DNA of 7,542 bases from Ignavibacteriota bacterium (GCA_003135995.1 PNBM01000046.1:815-8356); one strand, 5' to 3'. Numbered from the stretch's first letter, positions 1 through 5,844 are shown. Numbers and translations: made by a program. The notes: generated from the letters alone by a model not told the origin.

Positions 1-521
1 ACAACAATTTTATCGGGTTCATCACTGCAAAGGCAGGCAATACCGTATGTGCCTTCAACCTCTATAAGAGCAAGCCTGACAGCATCTTCAAAATCTTCAG
101 TATTTTTGAAATGATAATTTATAAGATTAGCTAATATTTCCGTATCTGTATCGGTTTTAAATGTATAATTTTCTTCGAGAAGTTTATTCTTTATAGTTTT
201 ATAATTTTCAATTATCCCGTTATGAACCAAAAATATTTTTTCATCCATATCGGAATGCGGATGTGCATTAACGTCATTCGGTACGCCGTGAGTTGCCCAG
301 CGCGTGTGACCTATTCCAATCGTGCCCTGAAATATATTTACGTCGATGGAATTTGTAAGCTCTTTAACTTTACCTGCTTTTTTATAACTAACAATTTTAT
401 TATCAATATTTATTATAGAAACGCCGGCAGAATCATATCCCCTGTATTCAAGTCTTCGCAAACCATCAAGAATAATCGGCAACGAATTTTTCTTTCCAAT
501 ATAACCCACTATACCGCACAT
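1..521 (-). CDS. glmS: Glutamine--fructose-6-phosphate aminotransferase (isomerizing), N-terminal part
   Basis: GlmS converts fructose-6-phosphate and glutamine to glucosamine-6-phosphate and glutamate, the entry step to UDP-GlcNAc for cell-wall and envelope sugars; it acts in the cytoplasm. Only about 173 codons of a protein usually near 600 residues are present, because the gene runs off the left edge. They cover most of the class II (Ntn-type) glutaminase domain. Met1 is followed by Cys2, the N-terminal nucleophile after Met removal, in M-C-G-I-V-G-Y. The frame then shows L-E-Y-R-G-Y-D-S-A-G (about 24-33), G-H-T-R-W-A-T-H-G (71-79), the oxyanion-hole H-N-G-I-I-E-N-Y (100-107) and T-D-T-D-T-E (123-128). 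The start is fixed because Cys must directly follow Met, and it has a good ribosome binding site. The sugar isomerase domains lie outside the window. Identity is near certain; amidophosphoribosyltransferase (PurF) shares the fold but not these motifs. Confidence 0.97.
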   Translation of the reverse strand, partial: MCGIVGYIGKKNSLPIILDGLRRLEYRGYDSAGVSIINIDNKIVSYKKAGKVKELTNSIDVNIFQGTIGIGHTRWATHGVPNDVNAHPHSDMDEKIFLVHNGIIENYKTIKNKLLEENYTFKTDTDTEILANLINYHFKNTEDFEDAVRLALIEVEGTYGIACLCSDEPDKIV

Positions 522-529
522 AATTTAAA

Positions 530-534
530 CTCCT
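530..534 (-). promoter_or_regulatory. Shine-Dalgarno site of glmS
   Basis: Read on the minus strand this is AGGAG, eight bases before the glmS ATG. It is the only clear Shine-Dalgarno sequence seen in the window; the acyl-transfer operon and the nuo genes have none. It supports the chosen glmS start and suggests efficient initiation of this gene. Confidence 0.75.
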
Positions 535-668
535 TTTTTCTTAGATATTATTAATACAACTGATAAAAATACAAAATTCTAATTCCGAATCAAATTCAAA
601 ATTTTGAAATACGAATATGCTAACAGAAAACATCTTTTATATGTTCCTTTCTCTAGAGCAAAGAGCTT

Positions 669-766
669 TTGACACAGATTTCATATGATTATTATGATTA
701 ATTATGATTTTTATTAATGTTAAGAGAAAAGAGCTTTTGACACTGATTTTATATAATTATTATGAT
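669..766 (+). promoter_or_regulatory. Promoter-like hexamer pairs in the first two repeat units
   Basis: Each of the first two repeat units contains TTGACA (669-674 and 737-742) followed 18 bp later by TATGAT (693-698 and 761-766). This is a perfect sigma-70-type -35 and a five-of-six -10. The later units have lost the TTGACA. Because the DNA is so A+T rich, -10-like matches are expected by chance, and no gene starts close downstream on this strand. This is a weak call. Confidence 0.2.
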
Positions 767-809
767 TAGTTATGATTTTTTTTAATGTTAAGAGAAAAGA
801 GCTATTTTT

Positions 810-852
810 GTGTCGGGGAGTCTCCTATGTTCTGTTTAGGGACTCCCGACAC
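810..852. repeat. GC-rich imperfect inverted repeat inside the tandem array
   Basis: GTGTCGGG (810-817) pairs perfectly with CCCGACAC (845-852). After a one-base bulge AGTC (819-822) pairs with GACT (841-844), and a few more pairs close an 11-base loop. It is much more GC-rich than its surroundings and sits exactly within the third 68-bp unit, so it looks inserted. There is no T run after the stem on the plus strand. On the minus strand it is followed by A residues, so it is not a standard terminator. It resembles small dispersed palindromic (REP-like) elements. Confidence 0.7.
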
Positions 853-854
853 AG

Positions 855-893
855 ATTTCTACGGTTGTTGGTGGCGTTCTAAAGAGTAGAAAT
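855..893. repeat. Small inverted repeat next to the inserted hairpin
   Basis: ATTTCTAC (855-862) and GTAGAAAT (886-893) are perfect 8-bp inverted copies around a 23-base centre. A competing pairing, GTTGTT (864-869) with AACAAC (897-902), is also possible. Together with the larger hairpin to its left this makes a segment of roughly 80 bp rich in dyad symmetry, but the arm is short and may be chance. Confidence 0.35.
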
Positions 894-1055
894 AATAACA
901 ACAATGGCTCAAACTTTTAATAATGATTTAATATGATTCAGGATGATTAGTTATGATTTTTTTGAATGTTAAGAGCAAAGAACATTTGATAATAATTTTG
1001 TATGATTCAGTTTGATTAGTTATGATTTTTTTGAATGTTAAGAGCAAAAGATAAC

Positions 1056-1190
1056 GGCAGGAGATCCCCGACTGATCCCCGCTCAAGAACATTGCGGGGA
1101 CTCGGGGATGACAGACGGTGGAGCTTTCGGGAATGACAAAATGGGAAAGTGAATTTTGGGAATGATATATAGGGCAGGAGAACCCCAACC
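1056..1190. repeat. REP-like palindrome flanked by an 18-bp imperfect direct repeat
   Basis: ATCCCCGA (1064-1071) pairs with TCGGGGAT (1102-1109), and CCCCGC (1077-1082) pairs with GCGGGG (1094-1099), around an 11-base loop. GGGGATGAC (1104-1112) is then echoed by GGGAATGAC (about 1128-1136) and GGGAATGAT (1157-1165). GGCAGGAGATCCCCGACT (1056-1073) recurs imperfectly as GGCAGGAGAACCCCAACC (1173-1190). The pattern CCCGC-loop-GCGGG followed by (A)ATGACA is typical of widely dispersed REP-like palindromes that yield false translated frames. No transposase is present here, so any mobility would depend on genes elsewhere. Confidence 0.6.
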
Positions 1191-1243
1191 GGCTCTTATA
1201 ATAATGAGGCAACACTATTTTGCTATATTCTTAAGTTTTTTTT

Positions 1244-1363
1244 ATGAAGAAGATTGCATTAAATCTTCTATTACTAATTATATTTATTATATTCGGAAAT
1301 AAACTTATATTTAATGCGATTATTTTTAATAGATTTATAATTTATATTTGTTTAATCAGGTAA
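1244..1363 (+). CDS. Doubtful 39-codon hydrophobic peptide
   Basis: An ATG-started frame with a TAA stop encodes 39 residues beginning M-K-K-I-A-L-N and continuing with a long run of Leu and Ile, like a signal peptide or a single membrane span. It ends F-I-I-Y-I-C-L-I-R. There is no visible ribosome binding site and no homology I can recognise. AT-rich intergenic DNA readily gives Ile/Phe/Leu/Asn-rich frames like this, so it may be chance or the remnant 5' end of a lost gene. It does not carry the C-terminal F-x-Y-x-x-F tail of the microprotein at 4076-4207, so I do not link it to that operon. Confidence 0.15.
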   Translation: MKKIALNLLLLIIFIIFGNKLIFNAIIFNRFIIYICLIR

Positions 1364-1702
1364 TTCAGAGAAATTTACAAATGTAAATGGACACATTTCA
1401 ATAACTTTAAGAAATTTTACAATTTTCGAGCCGGGAAGAGACATCTGATTTTTTAATATTTAGCTGTTATTTCTGAATTTATTTAAGCTTTTATAAATTT
1501 TTACAGATTGTACCTTTGATTAAATTAAAGTAATATATAACAGGATCAGGAAAATCGAAACTTATTCTTTTGTGAAAAAGATACGGCGATAGCGAGTATT
1601 CGTCCGGAATTACAGATTATTAAAAAATAAATCAGCTTGTTACCTTTTTTATTTTTAAGAAAGGTATTAATAAAATTATTAATTATTTTAATATTTAAAC
1701 AA
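1364..1702. other. AT-rich leader region before the acyl-transfer operon
   Basis: I see no convincing gene in this stretch. TACCTTTG at 1511-1518 matches the TAnnTTTG -7 element of Bacteroidota promoters, but no TTG lies at the usual distance upstream, so the promoter call is weak. TACCTTTTTT (1641-1650) and AAGAAAGGTA (1657-1666) form a 10-bp stem with one G-U pair and a 6-base loop, 37 bp before the ATG of the carrier protein. It may be a leader hairpin, or just AT-rich chance. The operon promoter must lie in this region or in the repeats upstream. Confidence 0.4.
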
Positions 1703-1933
1703 ATGGAAGAAAAATTAATTGAATTTATAAAGAACGAATATCTGGAAGACCCCGATATAATAATTACAGAGGATACAAAATTAATTTCTTCAGGTTTAAT
1801 AGATTCATTTTCATTAGTATCTTTACAGACCTTCATTGAAAGAGAATTCGGAAAAATGATACCTCCGCCAAAAATTACAGCAGAATCATTTGATACAGTA
1901 AAGCAAATGGTAGAAATTATAAATCAATTTTAA
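1703..1933 (+). CDS. Acyl carrier protein (DltC-like)
   Basis: This is a small cytoplasmic carrier of 76 residues, acidic overall, predicted to hold an acyl group as a thioester on 4'-phosphopantetheine. The attachment motif is clear: G-L-I-D-S-F-S-L-V-S-L with Ser35 as the modified residue (D34-S35-F36). It is followed by I-E-R-E-F-G-K and I-P-P-P-K-I-T, which match helix II and the following loop of the family. The D-S-F form and the short length resemble DltC and other single-domain carriers in acyl-transfer cassettes more than fatty-acid AcpP, which usually has D-S-L. I chose ATG 1703; an in-frame TTG at 1637 would add 22 hydrophobic residues that no carrier protein has. It is the first gene of a tight operon, with only 7 bp before the MBOAT gene, so it is probably the donor for that enzyme. 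What it carries is unknown: no adenylation (DltA-type) enzyme is adjacent. Confidence 0.92.
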   Translation: MEEKLIEFIKNEYLEDPDIIITEDTKLISSGLIDSFSLVSLQTFIEREFGKMIPPPKITAESFDTVKQMVEIINQF

Positions 1934-1940
1934 TTCTTTT

Positions 1941-3104
1941 ATGATATTTGACATAAAATTTTTTTTACTTTTAGCAATTTCGAGTGCTGTATACTGGCAA
2001 ATCCCAAGACAAAATATCAGGAATTTATTTTTATCAGTAATTAGTTTGGGATTTATTTATTATCTGGATAAGTATGCTTTAATTGTTGTGATTTTTCTGA
2101 CAGTTTATACTTATGCATTCGGATTTTTAATTGAAACAAAAGATAAAAGAGGATTATATCATAAATTCGGGATTATTGGTTTAATTTTAGCCTTAATTAT
2201 TTTTAAATACTTAGGATTATTATCAAATACATTCAACGGAATTATAGAATTTTTTGGACAACTGCCGGTTATCAAAATCGAAAAAATACTATTGCCGCTT
2301 GGTTTATCTTATATTATTTTCAAATATATCAGTTATTTAACGGATATTTACTGGCGGATAGTAAAGAAAGGAACATTTGCAGAGTTTTTATTATACGGAA
2401 GTTTATTCACAATATTTTTTGCAGGACCAATCGAAAGATTTGAAAAGTTTAAACCTCAAATTGAAACAGAAGGTTTAAAATTTAAATCAGAATATCTTAA
2501 ATATTCTTTTGATAGAATTGTTTACGGGCTATTTAAAAAATTCGTAATTGCAGATTGGATTGCATATTTAATAAATCCAATTTTGAAATCAACAAATGAA
2601 AATTCAATTGAAATAAAAATTCTGGCATTATTCGGCTATTCGATTCAAATTTATATGGATTTTTCCGGGTATAGTGATATCGCGATTGGTTCATCAAAAT
2701 TATTTGGAATTACTATAATGGAAAACTTTAATTATCCTTATCTTAAACAGAACATAAGTCAATTTTGGCGAAGCTGGCACATATCTTTATCGGATTGGAT
2801 CAGAGATTATATTTTTATGCCTCTTTCAAGATATTCAAATAATAAAGTATGGTTTTACTTTTTTGTCCCTTTGATTTCGATGGGTATATGCGGAATCTGG
2901 CACGGAGCTTCATTTGGTTTTTTAGTTTGGGGATTATGGCATGGATTAGGAATCAGTATTTTTCAGATATATTCTTATATGGAAAAAAGGAATAAAAGAT
3001 TAAAAAATATTTCCAAGGTAATTTTAATAAAACCCGTTTCAATATTAATTACATTTGTTTTTGTAACCGCAGGCTGGATATTCTTTATTTATCTAAATCA
3101 GTGA
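1941..3104 (+). CDS. Membrane-bound O-acyltransferase (MBOAT; DltB/AlgI-type)
   Basis: This is a polytopic inner-membrane acyltransferase of 387 residues with roughly ten hydrophobic segments. The MBOAT signature is intact: F-W-R-S-W-H-I-S-L-S-D-W-I-R-D-Y (275-290) with the conserved His280, and G-I-W-H-G-A-S-F-G-F (318-327) with the likely catalytic His321. Y-M-D-F-S-G-Y-S-D-I-A-I-G (238-250) and A-G-P-I-E-R-F (161-167) are further family hallmarks. Such enzymes take an acyl group from a cytoplasmic thioester and pass it across the membrane. AlgI-type members are usually nearer 470-500 residues; this one stops after the G-W-I-F-F segment, a length closer to DltB (about 400), which works with a separate microprotein. 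It ends F-I-Y-L-N-Q. ATG 1941 has no Shine-Dalgarno sequence. The stop is one base before the SGNH gene. Family is certain; substrate is not. Confidence 0.95.
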   Translation: MIFDIKFFLLLAISSAVYWQIPRQNIRNLFLSVISLGFIYYLDKYALIVVIFLTVYTYAFGFLIETKDKRGLYHKFGIIGLILALIIFKYLGLLSNTFNGIIEFFGQLPVIKIEKILLPLGLSYIIFKYISYLTDIYWRIVKKGTFAEFLLYGSLFTIFFAGPIERFEKFKPQIETEGLKFKSEYLKYSFDRIVYGLFKKFVIADWIAYLINPILKSTNENSIEIKILALFGYSIQIYMDFSGYSDIAIGSSKLFGITIMENFNYPYLKQNISQFWRSWHISLSDWIRDYIFMPLSRYSNNKVWFYFFVPLISMGICGIWHGASFGFLVWGLWHGLGISIFQIYSYMEKRNKRLKNISKVILIKPVSILITFVFVTAGWIFFIYLNQ

Positions 3105-3105
3105 T

Positions 3106-4083
3106 TTGAAAACAAAATATTCAAATATATTAATAATATTACTTGCTTTCATTACAAGCCTTCTTATTTGCGAGATATTTTGTGAATTTATAATAAAATT
3201 TCCTAAATACAGTGTTGAAAAGCAATTATTCGGAATTCAAAAATCCCGTTATTCTCAAAGAATATTCAAGCCAAATTCCGACTATTTAAGCAGAGAATCA
3301 GGATATAAGGTTTATAAAAGAAACAACATCGGGTTTACGGGCAATGATATAAATATTAATGATAGTTCTTACAAAAACATTTTCCTGCTTGGCTCGAGTT
3401 TCGTGGAAGCAATTCAAGTGGAACCGGATTCAATGGCAAGCAGTGTATTTAATTCATATCTGAGAAATAATCATTCGAAATACCAGGTTATAAATTGTGC
3501 CGCAGGGGGACATGATATGTATGACTCTTATTTCAGATTTCAGTATTTTGGCAGAATATTCGGGTTTAGTAAAATAATTTATATTTTAGACGGAGTGTGG
3601 ATGCACGAAAATAATAATCTCGATTTCAATGTTGGAGATAATTTTGGAAAGATTAATAACAGCTTATTTTTGAGAATACACGATATATTAAGGAATAATT
3701 CGTCATTATTAAATCTATTTACTGAATACTTAAAAGAAGAATTAGTTATAGGAAACGTCAGAAATGTTGAACTGGAAGTTGGTCCTGGTAAGGATAATTT
3801 TAATGTATTGCCCAATTTGGAAAAATGCATTTCACAATTTGGAACGAAATATAGCAGTGATTTTATTTTATTATCATTGGATAATAACCATAGCGGGCTT
3901 AATGATACACTTAAATCTTATTGCGAAAAAAATAATATAAATTTTGTCAGCGATACAACCATAATAACAGACGAAAATATTTTAAACGGCAGAGGTCATT
4001 TGAATAAAAGAGGAAATGATTTATTAGCCAAAAAAATAATTAACGTATTTGAAGAATTTATCGGAAAAAAAGAAAATGAATAA
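3106..4083 (+). CDS. Membrane-anchored SGNH-like acyltransferase/hydrolase (DltD-like role)
   Basis: The protein has 325 residues: a short basic start, a hydrophobic anchor at about 7-31, then a soluble, presumably extracytoplasmic domain. F-L-L-G-S-S-F-V-E-A (93-102) matches SGNH block I, with Ser98 in the nucleophile position and Ser97 replacing the usual Asp of G-D-S. I-N-C-A-A-G-G-H (129-136) matches block II. G-R-G-H-L-N-K-R-G (295-303) matches block V with His298, but the Asp expected two or three residues before the His is absent. Block III (G-x-N-D) is not obvious. The start must be TTG 3106: an in-frame stop lies at 3094-3096, the next Met is residue 110, and a TTG start keeps the anchor. 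The gap from the MBOAT gene is one base. By position it should take the acyl group delivered by the MBOAT/microprotein pair and place it on an envelope polymer, as DltD does. The acceptor is unknown. Confidence 0.8.
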   Translation: MKTKYSNILIILLAFITSLLICEIFCEFIIKFPKYSVEKQLFGIQKSRYSQRIFKPNSDYLSRESGYKVYKRNNIGFTGNDININDSSYKNIFLLGSSFVEAIQVEPDSMASSVFNSYLRNNHSKYQVINCAAGGHDMYDSYFRFQYFGRIFGFSKIIYILDGVWMHENNNLDFNVGDNFGKINNSLFLRIHDILRNNSSLLNLFTEYLKEELVIGNVRNVELEVGPGKDNFNVLPNLEKCISQFGTKYSSDFILLSLDNNHSGLNDTLKSYCEKNNINFVSDTTIITDENILNGRGHLNKRGNDLLAKKIINVFEEFIGKKENE

Positions 4084-4207
4084 TAAAATTAAACTTTTAT
4101 TGAAATATATTTTAATATTTTCAATGTTATTGCTGGCTATAATATCACATATGATGCTTCATTTTATAAGTACACACACAGAACCATTTCTCTATCAAAA
4201 TTTTTAA
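4076..4207 (+). CDS. DltX-like acyl-shuttle membrane microprotein (43 aa)
   Basis: This small gene encodes 43 residues and starts with ATG inside the end of the SGNH gene (8-bp overlap, different frame), an arrangement typical of translational coupling. The N-terminus M-N-N-K-I-K-L-L-L-K is positively charged. A single hydrophobic span follows at about 11-30, and then a tail ending T-E-P-F-L-Y-Q-N-F. By the positive-inside rule the tail lies outside the cytoplasm. The last six residues, F-L-Y-Q-N-F, fit the F-I-Y-x-x-F pattern of DltX. In studies of the S. aureus and S. thermophilus Dlt pathway, DltB loads the tyrosine of this hexapeptide and the acyl group then moves to a serine of DltD. Tyr40 would be the acylated residue here. 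Carrier protein, MBOAT and SGNH neighbours support the role. A chance match of tail, topology, overlap and context together seems unlikely, but no homology search was possible. Confidence 0.8.
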   Translation: MNNKIKLLLKYILIFSMLLLAIISHMMLHFISTHTEPFLYQNF

Positions 4208-4306
4208 GCTTAAGATTTATTTTGAATTTCCACAGAAGATATATTTACACTTTGCCAAACAAATGCTATGGCGATAAGGAGAGATGAAAGAGCACACACC
4301 CCTAAA

Positions 4307-4332
4307 TCCCCTCTTTATAGAGGGGACTTTTT
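4307..4332 (+). terminator. Rho-independent terminator of the acyl-transfer operon
   Basis: TCCCCTCT (4307-4314) and AGAGGGGA (4319-4326) form a perfect 8-bp GC-rich stem with a 4-base loop, followed by CTTTTT. It stands 100 bp after the microprotein stop and just before the convergent end of nuoN. On the minus strand the stem is followed only by ATTTAGGGG, so it works better for the plus-strand operon. The preceding CCCCTAAA together with the stem resembles a short dispersed repeat seen in several bacterial genomes; that resemblance is from memory. Confidence 0.75.
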
Positions 4333-4347
4333 GATGAAATGAAAAAC

Positions 4348-5844
4348 TTATTTTATTCCGAACATAGAGATTGATGCTTCGGCGATGCGGAGCAATGGAG
4401 TAAAATAAATTCCGAAAAATATTGTTGGTACAGCGAGTAACAGTAAAACTACATAATTACCAAATCCATATTGAATTTTGGAAGTTGAACCGGTATCAGG
4501 TCTCATAAGGAACATATATTTTACTACTTTTACATAAAAGAATAATGATACAACACTGTTCAATAATCCGATAAGTGCAAGCCAGAGCATTCTCTGTTCA
4601 ATCAAAGCTGAGAAGAGGTAAAATTTTCCAACGAATCCTGCAGTCGCAGGAATTCCCGACAATGCGAACATAAATATTGTCATCGATACGCAAACGAAAG
4701 GTGAACGATATCCAAGTCCTTTCATATCTTCCATATTATCTGAATTAAGTTTATTGGAAATCATAATAGTCGCATAGAAAGCTCCGAGATTCATAAAGAG
4801 ATAAGCAATTAAATAAACAAACATTGCCTGAAGCCCCGCCTGGTTTGCAACAACAAGTCCGAGTAAAATATAACCTGTTTGTGCGATGGACGAATATGCG
4901 AGAAGCCTTTTTAAACTTGTCTGCCAGATAGCTACAAAATTTCCAATAATCATAGATGCGACTGAAATGACAATTAGAATTTCAGTCCATTTTACACCAT
5001 CGATAATTTGCCAATTCCCGTTTATAGCTTCATAAGATTTTAGGAACGTTGTACTGAAAAATCTTATTAATACTGCAAATCCTGAAGCAGATGATGTTAC
5101 AGCAAGAAATGCGGTTATAGGAATCGGTGAACCTTCATATACATCGGGAGTCCAGAAATGAAAAGGAACTGAAGAAATTTTATAACCAAAACCCGCGGTT
5201 ATCATTACAATGGATATTATCATAATCGGATTTGAACCGGCGCTGTTTGAAGTAAGGAATCTGCCGATTTCAAAAATATTCATGCTTCCCGTAAACCCGT
5301 ACAATAAAGACATCGCATAAATCATTATTCCTGATGATGCGGCACCATAGATAACATATTTCATTGCAGCTTCTGATGAGCGTTTCACCTTTTTTGTATA
5401 TCCTGCAAGAATATAAGAACTTAAGCTGACCAGTTCGAGTGACAGATACATCATTAAAAAGTTAATAGACGAGGACATTAAAAATGCACCCAGCGTGAGA
5501 GAAAGCATTAAATATACATGCTCATTTTTATGTCCCGAATTTTTCATCTCTTTCGAAGCATAAGCAAAAATAATGACGAATATTGTTGAAAGAATGAAAA
5601 GGAATTTAAAGAAAACCGAATAAGGGTCAACAACAATCATTCCCGAGAAAATGCTTGTTTTAATTCCAATTTGTAATGAGACAAAATATGATGCAATTAA
5701 AAGTCCGGCTATTGCTATTAAAGAAGTTATCGGAGATTTTTTATTTAAAATTATATCCGCGATAATACAGACTAATAACGTTATTATTATAGTCGTCTCC
5801 GGTAAAAAATTATTTAAACTATCTAATGTTTGCTTTAGTTGCAC
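4348..5844 (-). CDS. nuoN: NADH-quinone oxidoreductase subunit N
   Basis: NuoN is one of the three antiporter-like subunits of complex I; it sits in the inner membrane and takes part in proton pumping driven by quinone reduction. The 498-residue length is normal (about 480-500). About fourteen hydrophobic segments are visible. Key ionisable residues are in place: Glu137 in L-S-L-E-L-V-S-L-S-S-Y (134-144), Lys222 in G-Y-K-I-S-S-V-P-F-H-F-W (220-231) followed by T-P-D-V-Y-E-G-S-P, and Lys312 in L-K-R-L-L-A-Y-S-S-I-A-Q-T-G-Y (311-325). L-S-G-I-P-A-T-A-G-F-V-G-K-F (395-408) is typical of NuoN. The start is GTG; an in-frame stop lies five codons upstream and the first in-frame Met is residue 69, so no better start exists. 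It lies 19 bp after nuoM, in the usual M-N order, and is the last gene of this nuo run. Confidence 0.96.
   Translation of the reverse strand: MQLKQTLDSLNNFLPETTIIITLLVCIIADIILNKKSPITSLIAIAGLLIASYFVSLQIGIKTSIFSGMIVVDPYSVFFKFLFILSTIFVIIFAYASKEMKNSGHKNEHVYLMLSLTLGAFLMSSSINFLMMYLSLELVSLSSYILAGYTKKVKRSSEAAMKYVIYGAASSGIMIYAMSLLYGFTGSMNIFEIGRFLTSNSAGSNPIMIISIVMITAGFGYKISSVPFHFWTPDVYEGSPIPITAFLAVTSSASGFAVLIRFFSTTFLKSYEAINGNWQIIDGVKWTEILIVISVASMIIGNFVAIWQTSLKRLLAYSSIAQTGYILLGLVVANQAGLQAMFVYLIAYLFMNLGAFYATIMISNKLNSDNMEDMKGLGYRSPFVCVSMTIFMFALSGIPATAGFVGKFYLFSALIEQRMLWLALIGLLNSVVSLFFYVKVVKYMFLMRPDTGSTSKIQYGFGNYVVLLLLAVPTIFFGIYFTPLLRIAEASISMFGIK

Larger units (their letters stand above)
663..1049. repeat. 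Degenerate 68-70 bp tandem repeat array with an interrupted unit
   Basis: Units begin at about 663, 731, 799, 911 and 980. The first two are 68 bp and closely alike; the last two are 69-70 bp and closely alike. The best conserved part is TGATTAGTTATGATTTTTTT followed by (G)AATGTTAAGAG. The third unit (799-910) keeps GAGCT at its start and GACACAGATTTC, but a hairpin-forming segment sits between them and the rest has diverged. There are no spacers of constant length and no unique sequence between units, so this is not a CRISPR array. The array lies between the divergent glmS gene and the acyl-transfer operon. No protein-coding signal is seen through it, and its function is unknown. Confidence 0.85.

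Noticed and set aside
222..554. Plus-strand open frame of 110 codons
   Set aside because: It is antisense to the clear glmS coding frame and has no recognisable domain.
595..608. 14-bp palindrome TTCAAAATTTTGAA upstream of glmS as an operator
   Set aside because: It is made almost wholly of A and T in AT-rich DNA and is a single copy; chance is the simpler explanation.
522..660. GlmS-linked ribozyme or riboswitch upstream of glmS
   Set aside because: The 140 bases before glmS are AT-rich with no conserved glmS ribozyme core that I can recognise, and a plain Shine-Dalgarno site precedes the start.
810..852. Rho-independent terminator
   Set aside because: The hairpin is stable but has no T run after it on the plus strand and only A residues after it on the minus strand.
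663..1049. CRISPR array
   Set aside because: The units are contiguous 68-70 bp repeats with no unique spacers, and no cas gene is present.
928..1215. Minus-strand open frame of 95 codons across the repeats
   Set aside because: It is a translation of the tandem array and the REP-like palindrome (it repeats L-L-L-T-F-K-K-I-I-T-N twice and has the familiar false V-I-P-E-S-type stretch). It has no protein-like signal.
1637..1702. TTG-started N-terminal extension of the acyl carrier protein
   Set aside because: It would add 22 hydrophobic residues to a cytoplasmic carrier protein; the ATG at 1703 gives a normal-length family member.
1546..1836. Minus-strand open frame overlapping the carrier protein gene
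   Set aside because: It is antisense to the carrier protein and its leader, with a composition typical of AT-rich chance frames.
3579..3830. Minus-strand open frame inside the SGNH gene
   Set aside because: It is a shadow of the plus-strand gene with no independent support.
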